Source: Chloroflexota bacterium
GTDB taxonomy: Bacteria; Chloroflexota; Anaerolineae; Anaerolineales; Villigracilaceae
Assembly: GCA_016191985.1 (NCBI GenBank)
Contig: JACPVB010000197.1
Span: 1 to 17,685 of the forward strand
Length of the DNA stretch: 17,685 nucleotides
Direction: 5' to 3'
The translations under genes and the position numbers were made by a program. Of the stretch, positions 11,785 to 17,685 are shown in pieces. The first letter of the stretch is position 1; each line of letters starts with the position of its first letter. Below the pieces are notes generated by a model that saw nothing but the letters and a program-made list of their open reading frames with translations, was not told where the DNA came from and searched no databases.

Positions 11785-12711
11785 ATGATCAAAGTTAGTG
11801 GTCTCACAAAGGATTACGGCGCGCGGCGCGCCATTCAAAACCTAAACTTCGATGCTCAACAGGGTGAGATTGTGGGCTTTCTCGGGCCAAACGGCGCGGG
11901 CAAAACCACCACCATGCGCATCCTGACGGGCTACATGCCGCCCACCGACGGCGAGGCCATTGTGGCTGGCTACGATGTAGTGGAAGAATCGCTCGAAGTC
12001 CGCAAGCGTGTCGGATATTTACCGGAAACTGTCCCGCTGTACACAGATATGGTGGTATTCGATTATTTGAAATTCATGGGTGACTTACGCCACATCCCCG
12101 ATGTGGACGACCGCGTGGACGAAGTGCTGGATATGGTTGGCCTGATCGACCGCGCCAACGGATATATCGGCAATCTTTCAAAAGGTATGCGCCAGCGTGT
12201 GGGACTCGCCCAGGCGCTTCTTCACCGGCCCGAGGTATTGATCCTCGACGAGCCGACCATCGGTCTCGACCCCGGCCAGGTTGTGGAAGTGCGCGAACTG
12301 ATCCGCGAGATCGGCAAGGAACGTACCGTTCTGCTTTCCACCCATGTTCTGCACGAAGCGCAAAATATTTGTGACCGTGTGCTCATCATCAACAAAGGCA
12401 AGATCGTCGCAGAAGATACCACCGAAAACCTGCAAGCACGCCTGATCGGCGCGGAGCGCGTCATTGTGCGCGTGCGCGGTGAAGCGGATGAACTTGCCGA
12501 TACCATCAAACAGGTCAAAGGCGTGCGCGGCGTGGAAACCAAGGAAGACGGCGCCGTTGAATTTGAATTTGCATCGGGCAAGGACTTGCGCCCGGAAGTT
12601 GCCAAGCAGGTCATCAAGTCTGGCTACGATTTGCTTGAATTGCGTCCGCTCGGCATGAGCCTTGAGGAAATCTTCCTCGAACTCACTGGCTCCGAAACAA
12701 AGAAGAAATAG
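11785..12711 (+). CDS. ABC transporter ATP-binding protein (GldA-like)
   Basis: A 308-residue ATPase that powers the adjacent permease at the inner membrane. Walker A is GPNGAGKTTT (34-43), followed by the Q-loop region and the signature LSKGMRQRVGLAQALLHRPE with Walker B VLILDEPTIGLDP; the H-loop is LLSTHVLHEA. The C-terminal about 80 residues form the extra domain typical of the GldA/CcmA/DrrA group (ends SLEEIFLELTGSE). The ATG at 11785 has AAGGAGA four bases upstream, better than a TTG at 11770. It is the first gene of an operon with permease, GldG-like and DUF4340 genes; the stop codon overlaps the next gene's ribosome site. GldA is required for gliding in Bacteroidota, but homologues are widespread in non-gliders, so the cargo here is unknown. 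Confidence 0.93.
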   Translation: MIKVSGLTKDYGARRAIQNLNFDAQQGEIVGFLGPNGAGKTTTMRILTGYMPPTDGEAIVAGYDVVEESLEVRKRVGYLPETVPLYTDMVVFDYLKFMGDLRHIPDVDDRVDEVLDMVGLIDRANGYIGNLSKGMRQRVGLAQALLHRPEVLILDEPTIGLDPGQVVEVRELIREIGKERTVLLSTHVLHEAQNICDRVLIINKGKIVAEDTTENLQARLIGAERVIVRVRGEADELADTIKQVKGVRGVETKEDGAVEFEFASGKDLRPEVAKQVIKSGYDLLELRPLGMSLEEIFLELTGSETKKK

Positions 12712-12719
12712 GAGGAATC

Positions 12720-13466
12720 ATGAGAAATATTTGGACTATCGCAAAACGCGAATACGATAATTACTTCAACAGCCCTTTGGCTTATGTGGTGGCCTTCGCC
12801 ATCCTCCTGCCACTGGGTATTTATTTTGCCTTGATCATATGGATCAGCGCCGACCAGGCCATGTTTGGAGGAGGAGGCGCCCCGGAAGCCACACCCATCA
12901 ACTGGCTATTCGTTTTCCTGATGATCTTTCTCAGTCCCGCGCTCACCATGCGCGCCCTGTCTGATGAAGCCCGCATGGGAACATTGGAATTGATGCTCAC
13001 CGCTCCCGTACGTGACTTTGAGCTGGTGGCGGGGAAATGGCTGGGAGCCATGTTGTTTGTCCTTTCGCTGGCATTGGTCACGCTGGTCTTCCCAATCATC
13101 CTCAATAATTTTGTCACACCGAGCATTGACTGGAAAGTGGTACTCTCCTCCTATCTGGGATTGGTATTGGTGGTTTCCGCGCTCCTTGCGCTTGGCGTGG
13201 GCATTTCGGCAATATTCACAAATCAGTTCGCAGCCTTCTTCACCACACTTGGGTTATTCTTCTTCCTGTGGTTCATGATCGGTCTGCCTGCCAGTTATTT
13301 GCAGGAAAGTGGAGAAGTGTTGAACTATCTCAGCCTTTCCAACCACTTTTCCTCGTCCATGAATATTGGCACGATCAACCTTGGAGACATAGCCTACTAC
13401 TTAAGCCTGACCGCCCTGGGCTTGTTCGTCGGCACGACTGCAATTGAAATTCGGAGATGGCGATAA
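12720..13466 (+). CDS. ABC transporter permease (GldF-like)
   Basis: A 248-residue integral membrane protein with about six transmembrane helices. It begins MRNIWTIAKREYDNYFNSPL and contains AYVVAFAILLPLGIYFALII, a conserved soluble stretch LTMRALSDEARMGTLELMLT then APVRDFELVAGKW, as in the ABC-2/GldF permease family, and further hydrophobic segments to the C-terminus (ALGLFVGTTAIEIRRWR). A glycine-rich loop (FGGGGAPEAT) follows helix 1. GGAGG overlaps the upstream stop and is five bases from this ATG. The stop TAA shares its last base with the ATG of the next gene, so translation is coupled. It is the membrane channel of the GldA-like ATPase; substrate unknown. Confidence 0.92.
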   Translation: MRNIWTIAKREYDNYFNSPLAYVVAFAILLPLGIYFALIIWISADQAMFGGGGAPEATPINWLFVFLMIFLSPALTMRALSDEARMGTLELMLTAPVRDFELVAGKWLGAMLFVLSLALVTLVFPIILNNFVTPSIDWKVVLSSYLGLVLVVSALLALGVGISAIFTNQFAAFFTTLGLFFFLWFMIGLPASYLQESGEVLNYLSLSNHFSSSMNIGTINLGDIAYYLSLTALGLFVGTTAIEIRRWR

Positions 13467-15064
13467 TGGCCGGAAAAAAGAAAAACCCCTACACCAAATA
13501 CGCCTTCATCGGGCTGATCGTTGCCATGTTTGCCTGTGTTTCCGCCGGCTTGATCGGCGCGGCAAAAGCACTCATCTCGATGGGGATGTTCACACTCGAA
13601 ACTACGGATACGCTCAACCTGGCCCTGCAGATCAGTGTTGGCGTGCTCGTACTCGGAGTCGCGGCCTACGCGATCATGTCGCCAGACAGCATCCGCCGCT
13701 TCTTTACCGGACGCCAGGCACGCTACGGCTCAAATTCATTGATCCTCACCCTGGCAGTGCTCGGCATCATCTTCGTAGTAAATTACATGGTCTTCAACAA
13801 TCCCAAATCGTGGGATTTAACCGAAGACAAATCCAACACGCTTTCGACTGAAACCCTGCAAATCATCGCCACCCTGCCGGAAAGAGTGACCGCAACTGCC
13901 TTCTTCACATCCAACCTCGATAGGTCCGGTGCAGATGAATTGCTGTTGAAGTTCAAATCCAACAGCAATGGCAAATTCGATTACACCTTTCTCGACCCAG
14001 ACACTAATCCGGTAGCCGCGCGCGAAGCCGGCATCACCGGTGACGGGAAGATCATGCTTCAAATGGGTGGCAAAAAAGAGATCGCAGCCTACGCGGATGA
14101 ACAGGAACTTGCCCGCACCATGATCCGCCTGATCAGCTCCGAACCACGCGCTGTGTATTTCCTGCAAGGACATGGCGAACCCGGGCTGGATGGCAGCGGC
14201 GAATTAAGCTACGCTATTGCCAAAGAGACGCTCGAATCCAAGAACTACACTGTGGGCACTCTCAACTTATTGGCCGACAAAACCGTTCCTGAAGACGCGC
14301 TTGCCGTCATCATCGCCGGCCCGCAGAAACCCGTCAGTGCGCAGGAAGTGGCGCAGCTCAAGAAATATGTCAACGAAGGCGGTTCGCTCGTCGTTTTGGA
14401 AGATCCTCGATTCTTTACTGAATTCGAAGATTCCCCCGACCCCCTTGCCAATTACTTAACCGCTGAATGGGGCATCACCCTGAACGATGATATCGTCATC
14501 GACCTGGTCAACACTCAAAACGCATTCCAGGCAGTTTCATGGCAATATAACAGCCACCCGATCACAATCGATCTGGCTGATGAAAAATACTACGTTATCC
14601 TGCCACAGGCGCGCAGCATCAACGTCAGCACTGACAAGGAAAATGTCACTGCCACAGCGCTCATTTATACAACAGATCAGTCCTGGGGTGAATCTGAACT
14701 TATCAATGACGAAACCCCGACCTTCGATGAAGCGACTGACACGCCCGGTCCGTTGAATTTGGCCGCCGCTGCTGAAAATGCAGTAACGACCGGCCGCGTG
14801 GTCGTCTTCGGTAATTCCATCTTCGCCGCCGACGAAGGATTCGACGCCTACGGCAACGGCAACATCTTCATCAACTCCGTAGACTGGGCCGCCGAACAGG
14901 AAGATCTGCTCAACATCCCCGTGCGCCCGACCACCCAACGTACGCTGGAGCCGATCCCAACGGCAAATCTAATCATCATCGTTATCCTGTCCATTCTTGT
15001 TCTGCCGGGCATGATAGTCTTTATGGGTGTGTACTCCTGGTATACACGCCGCAAGAGAGGCTAA
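13466..15064 (+). CDS. GldG-like ABC transporter auxiliary membrane protein
   Basis: A 532-residue protein of the ABC-type uncharacterised auxiliary family (GldG). Two or three N-terminal helices (YAFIGLIVAMFACVSAGLIG, ISVGVLVLGVAAYAIM, LILTLAVLGIIFVVNYMVF) are followed by SWDLTEDKSNTLSTETLQII, the hallmark W-D-L-T-x-x-x-x-x-T-L-S entry into the large extracytoplasmic domain, then FLQGHGEP and VIIAGPQKPVSAQEVAQLKK with EGGSLVVLEDP. A C-terminal helix (LIIIVILSILVLPGMIVFMG) ends in a basic tail. The ATG at 13466 forms TAATG with the permease stop and has GGAGA eight bases upstream; an ATG at 13457 is possible but its ribosome site would be too close. Its soluble domain probably presents or binds the transported substrate outside the membrane (family-based inference). 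Confidence 0.92.
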   Translation: MAGKKKNPYTKYAFIGLIVAMFACVSAGLIGAAKALISMGMFTLETTDTLNLALQISVGVLVLGVAAYAIMSPDSIRRFFTGRQARYGSNSLILTLAVLGIIFVVNYMVFNNPKSWDLTEDKSNTLSTETLQIIATLPERVTATAFFTSNLDRSGADELLLKFKSNSNGKFDYTFLDPDTNPVAAREAGITGDGKIMLQMGGKKEIAAYADEQELARTMIRLISSEPRAVYFLQGHGEPGLDGSGELSYAIAKETLESKNYTVGTLNLLADKTVPEDALAVIIAGPQKPVSAQEVAQLKKYVNEGGSLVVLEDPRFFTEFEDSPDPLANYLTAEWGITLNDDIVIDLVNTQNAFQAVSWQYNSHPITIDLADEKYYVILPQARSINVSTDKENVTATALIYTTDQSWGESELINDETPTFDEATDTPGPLNLAAAAENAVTTGRVVVFGNSIFAADEGFDAYGNGNIFINSVDWAAEQEDLLNIPVRPTTQRTLEPIPTANLIIIVILSILVLPGMIVFMGVYSWYTRRKRG

Positions 15065-15067
15065 AGC

Positions 15068-15775
15068 ATGGCTCGCAAAACAACAACATCAACAACAAAA
15101 AAATCATCAGCGCGCAAAACAACAGCCGCCCCCCCCAAGCCGGGCAAGCCAATCTTCGGTATTGGCACGTGGGTCGCGCTCGTTTTACTGGCCGCATTGA
15201 TCGGCGGCGCATATTATCTTAACAATAAAAAAGAAACCACCGAAGCAGAAGCCACACCCGTCTTTGAAGAAATCTCCTACGTGTTCGCTGAAGACAGTTT
15301 TGTAACGAGCATCGAAGTCAAACCGGCCGACGGTGAAACTGTCAAAGTAGCGCGAAATGAGGAAAATGTCTGGGCAATTGAACTGCCCTTTGAAACAGAA
15401 GCAGACCAGGGCCTGGCCGAGGCGGCGGCATCTCAAATCACAGCCCTGGAAATCATCGATGAATTGGATGCAAACGTCAATCCATCCATCTTTGGTTTCG
15501 ACGAACCTGCATACGTGATCACAATTGAATTTGAAGGCGGCAAAAAGCAGGTTCTTGAGATCGGCGACAGCACCCCCACCAACAGCGGGTATTACGTGCG
15601 GCTGGATGAAAAGAAAATGATGATCGTTGGGTTGAGCGGCATTGATGCGCTCACCAACCTGGTCTTTTTCCCGCCGTACTTGAATACGCCCACCCCCACT
15701 GCGCTTCCCACCACGCCGACGGCTGAGCCGCCCACCCAAGCAGTCACCACCCCTGAGGCAACTCCAACGCCATAA
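15068..15775 (+). CDS. DUF4340 family membrane-anchored protein
   Basis: A 235-residue single-pass protein. A Thr/Lys-rich cytoplasmic N-terminus of about 30 residues (MARKTTTSTTKKSSARKTTA) precedes one helix (GTWVALVLLAALIGGAYYL). The extracytoplasmic region (DSFVTSIEVKPADGETVKVA, then ENVWAIELPFETEADQGLAE and a GFDEPAYVITIEFEGGKKQV block ending in GYYVRLDEKKMMIVGL) has the D-G-x-x-W and F-G-L/F-x-x-P-like pattern of DUF4340. The last about 30 residues are Pro/Thr-rich, probably disordered. It starts three bases after the GldG-like stop with GAGAGG upstream, so it is the fourth gene of the operon. A run of eight C (15129-15136) lies in the early coding region. DUF4340 genes commonly follow gldG-like genes; their role is unknown. 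Confidence 0.9.
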   Translation: MARKTTTSTTKKSSARKTTAAPPKPGKPIFGIGTWVALVLLAALIGGAYYLNNKKETTEAEATPVFEEISYVFAEDSFVTSIEVKPADGETVKVARNEENVWAIELPFETEADQGLAEAAASQITALEIIDELDANVNPSIFGFDEPAYVITIEFEGGKKQVLEIGDSTPTNSGYYVRLDEKKMMIVGLSGIDALTNLVFFPPYLNTPTPTALPTTPTAEPPTQAVTTPEATPTP

Positions 15776-15796
15776 GGGGCTTACAGGGGACCATTA

Positions 15797-15830
15797 ATTA
15801 CGGCTGTCCACACAAGTGGACAGCCGTAAT
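15797..15830. terminator. Strong hairpin at the end of the ABC operon, no T-tract
   Basis: Two perfect 15-base arms, ATTACGGCTGTCCAC (15797-15811) and GTGGACAGCCGTAAT (15816-15830), surround a four-base loop ACAA. It starts 21 bases after the operon's last stop. No T-run follows on either strand, so it may act as an mRNA 3'-end barrier or a weak terminator, and not as a classic intrinsic terminator. Confidence 0.6.
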
Positions 15831-15868
15831 ACAAAAGCATTGCAAAGCATCTGAAAGTTGTAAGGGTA

Positions 15869-15897
15869 TTGCTTTTCAAATAAAAAAAGTGTATTCT
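15869..15897 (+). promoter_or_regulatory. Promoter of the sigma factor gene
   Basis: The -35 box TTGCTT (15869-15874) and -10 box TATTCT (15892-15897) are exactly 17 bases apart with an A-rich spacer. The start would be near 15904, leaving about 30 nt of leader. Confidence 0.65.
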
Positions 15898-15934
15898 AAT
15901 TCAGGTAAATAATTACTGAAAGTTGGATTGGTAA

Positions 15935-17149
15935 ATGGATGTAGAGAAAATATTGATTGTTGATGACGAAGAAGAATTTCCCGCCATCGCGCGGCTCATC
16001 GAACTGGGTCGCCAAAAATCTTACGTAACTTTGGATGACATCCTGCATTTCTTCCCCGAAGCGGAACAGGATGTGGAACAACTCGAAGAGGCCTTCTCAG
16101 CTTTATTGAGCGCGGGCATTCCTTTTATGGAAGACACCGTGATGCCCGAGCCGACCGAAGATGAACTGGTCGCCGTGGAGGAAAGCGGAGAAGCCGAACC
16201 CGAACCCGACCTCGCCCTCGACGATTACCTGGCAAACATCGATACAGACGATACCATTGGCTTGTACCTCAAAGAGGTCAGCCGCGTACCGTTATTGACC
16301 GCTGTGGAGGAAGTGCAGCTCGCTCAACGCATCGAGCGTGGACGCACCGCCCGCGAAGAACTTGCCCATGGTAATGTTCCCCCCAAACGCAGGCTCGACC
16401 TGCGCCGTTCCATTGAAGACGGCTGGGGTGCGCGTGAGCATCTCATCACAGCAAACTCCCGCCTTGTAATTTCGGTCGCCAAGAAATATATGGGACGCGG
16501 TGTCCCCTTCCTTGATTTGATTCAGGAAGGCAATATCGGTCTCATCCGCGCCACCAAGAAATTTGATTATCGTCGCGGACACAAATTCTCCACCTACGCA
16601 ACCTGGTGGATCCGTCAGGCCGTCACCCGCGCCATTGCCGACCAGGGGCGTACGATCCGCGTGCCGGTGCACATGGGCGATCAGATTAACAAACTTCTGC
16701 GCGTGCAGCACCAGCTCACCCAGCGCCTGGGGCGCGAACCCAGTGTGGACGAATTAGCCGTCGCACTGGATGTGCCGCCGAAGAAAGTTGAGAACATGAT
16801 CCAGGTGGCGCGCCGTCCGCTTTCGCTGGAAACGCCAACCGATGACGAAGAAGACTCGGTTCTCGGCGATTTCATCGAAGATGACGAAGCCCCCCCACCT
16901 GACGATACCGCGACCTATAATCTTTTGCGTGAACATCTCGGCGAAGTATTGAATGGTTTGCCTCCGCGCGAGGTGCGTATTTTGCAATTGCGCTACGGTC
17001 TGCTCGATGGTCAGGCTTACACGCTTGAAGAAGTGGGCCGCAAAATGGGCGTCACCCGTGAGCGCGTGCGCCAGATCGAAGCGCAGGCATTGAGCCGTTT
17101 GCGCCACCCGTCAATCCGCAGGAAACTGCGGGATTATCTAGGCGAGTAA
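15935..17149 (+). CDS. rpoD: RNA polymerase primary sigma factor (RpoD/SigA, sigma-70 family)
   Basis: A 404-residue sigma factor with all regions of a group 1/2 sigma-70 protein. Region 1.1-like residues 16-63 include RQKSYVTLDDILHFFPEAEQ, followed by an acidic linker (70-98), region 1.2 at DTIGLYLKEVSRVPLLTAVE, region 2 at GAREHLITANSRLVISVAKK and DLIQEGNIGLIRATKKFDYR with the -10-recognising TYATWWIRQAVTRAIADQ (220-237), region 3 (QINKLLRVQHQLTQRLGREP) and region 4 with the -35 helix-turn-helix YTLEEVGRKMGVTRERVRQI (362-381). It is shorter than E. coli RpoD because the large non-conserved insertion is absent. The ATG at 15935 is supported by its position after the promoter, with GGATTGG as a weak ribosome site. 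Whether it is the sole housekeeping sigma or one of several close paralogues cannot be told from this window. Confidence 0.93.
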   Translation: MDVEKILIVDDEEEFPAIARLIELGRQKSYVTLDDILHFFPEAEQDVEQLEEAFSALLSAGIPFMEDTVMPEPTEDELVAVEESGEAEPEPDLALDDYLANIDTDDTIGLYLKEVSRVPLLTAVEEVQLAQRIERGRTAREELAHGNVPPKRRLDLRRSIEDGWGAREHLITANSRLVISVAKKYMGRGVPFLDLIQEGNIGLIRATKKFDYRRGHKFSTYATWWIRQAVTRAIADQGRTIRVPVHMGDQINKLLRVQHQLTQRLGREPSVDELAVALDVPPKKVENMIQVARRPLSLETPTDDEEDSVLGDFIEDDEAPPPDDTATYNLLREHLGEVLNGLPPREVRILQLRYGLLDGQAYTLEEVGRKMGVTRERVRQIEAQALSRLRHPSIRRKLRDYLGE

Positions 17150-17159
17150 ATCACTCAAG

Positions 17160-17200
17160 ACCGACGTCAACTCTTTATGGCTTGGCGTCGGTTTTTGTTT
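17160..17200 (+). terminator. Intrinsic terminator of the sigma factor gene
   Basis: ACCGACG (17160-17166) pairs with CGTCGGT (17186-17192), extended after one mismatch by CAA with TTG, and is followed by TTTTTGTTT. It begins 10 bases after the stop codon. Confidence 0.88.
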
Positions 17201-17268
17201 ACCGCCTCAATCTTAATTCAGCCTGGGGAGTTATCAACCAGCATTTTCCAACCCCAAACAATATCTCC

Positions 17269-17685
17269 ATGAAACCCGTCTCCCAAACCAATTTCCTACC
17301 AAAAATACAGGATATTTTCTTCATCGCATTTTTTTTCGCGGTGCTTGTGTTGGGCAACCGTATACTCAACCTGGACGGAGACTTACCGCGTCATTTATTA
17401 ATGGGGAAATATATCCTGCAAACAGGCAGCGTTCCCACCACCGAGCAATTCATCCACCCCTACTTGAATCGTCATTATGTTTCCCACGAGTGGCTTGCGG
17501 ATGTAATTCTCTATGGTATTTATTTCTTCACAGGTCTAAAAGGCATTGTCCTTTTCTCCGCGTTCACTTTAGCCAGCACTTTCTACTTAATTTACCAATC
17601 CATAACAACGCGCTTTCAAACGAGGTTATTGACATTTCTTTTGGTGGCGTGGGGCGCGCTTGCCACCTCACTGAATTGGGTTACG
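17269..17685 (+). CDS. Polytopic membrane protein, GT-C glycosyltransferase-like (3' end outside window)
   Basis: An open frame of 139 codons runs from the ATG at 17269 to the window edge. It begins MKPVSQTNFLPKIQDIFFIA with a first helix (DIFFIAFFFAVLVLG), then an extracytoplasmic loop NLDGDLPRHLLMGKYILQTG, SVPTTEQF and VSHEWLADVILYGIYFFTGL, then further helices (GIVLFSAFTLASTFYLIY, LLTFLLVAWGALATSL). The pattern D-x-D-x-x-x-H-x-x-x-G-x-x-I-x-x-x-G-x-x-P, followed by H-E-W-L, is seen in large bacterial membrane proteins related to GT-C glycosyltransferases, where the acidic loop after helix 1 is catalytic (family knowledge, recalled). There is no Shine-Dalgarno upstream, so the exact start is less sure. 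It follows the sigma factor terminator and is probably an independent unit. Confidence 0.8.
   Translation, partial: MKPVSQTNFLPKIQDIFFIAFFFAVLVLGNRILNLDGDLPRHLLMGKYILQTGSVPTTEQFIHPYLNRHYVSHEWLADVILYGIYFFTGLKGIVLFSAFTLASTFYLIYQSITTRFQTRLLTFLLVAWGALATSLNWVT

Noticed and set aside
15935..15976. Response-regulator-like start of the sigma factor (EKILIVDDEEEF)
   Set aside because: The first about 12 residues look like the first strand of a receiver domain, but the sequence passes at once into a sigma region 1.1-like stretch, with no room for the rest of a receiver fold. Treated as a chance resemblance or an N-terminal acidic patch.

Overview
The window reads as a chromosomal segment of a Chloroflexota bacterium, most probably class Anaerolineae (order Anaerolineales-like). 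This placement is an inference: there is no rRNA or ribosomal marker here. It rests on a GldA/GldF/GldG-like ABC operon followed by a DUF4340 protein, a primary sigma factor with a short acidic region 1.1, moderate GC, many short intergenic hairpin repeats, and a mix of Shine-Dalgarno starts with genes whose -10 box lies only six bases before the ATG. No phage, transposase, CRISPR, tRNA or rRNA was found.

Left part (1-7422), small-molecule metabolism. A TetR-family repressor gene (minus strand, cut by the left edge) diverges from a plus-strand series: class II aldolase, class III aminotransferase (glutamate-1-semialdehyde-aminomutase-like), D-2-hydroxyacid dehydrogenase, an FLVCR/SLC49-like MFS transporter, a small antitoxin-like protein closed by an intrinsic terminator, a serine/threonine dehydratase (serine racemase-like), and a homocysteine S-methyltransferase. 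The TetR gene has a perfect consensus promoter overlapped by a 21-bp palindrome that is a good operator candidate and could also control the divergent genes. The aldolase, aminotransferase, dehydrogenase and transporter may form one uptake-and-breakdown pathway for an amino or hydroxy acid; the substrate cannot be read from the sequence. Nearly every gap here carries hairpin repeats, and one hairpin repeat appears to have inserted in frame into the dehydrogenase.

Middle (7612-11613). Two consecutive plus-strand genes encode proteins of unknown function with Asp/Glu-rich C-terminal tails; the second has a HEAT-like, DUF1186-like region. They converge on three minus-strand genes: an aldo/keto reductase, a small putative lipoprotein and the alanyl-tRNA editing protein AlaX, with terminators after the last two.

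Right part (11664-17685). A promoter and a leader hairpin precede a tight four-gene operon: ABC ATPase, ABC permease, GldG-like auxiliary membrane protein and DUF4340 membrane protein. This is a complete Gld-type transporter of unknown cargo. After a strong 15-bp hairpin comes the primary sigma factor gene (rpoD/sigA type) with its own promoter and terminator, and then the start of a polytopic membrane protein resembling GT-C glycosyltransferases, cut by the right edge.
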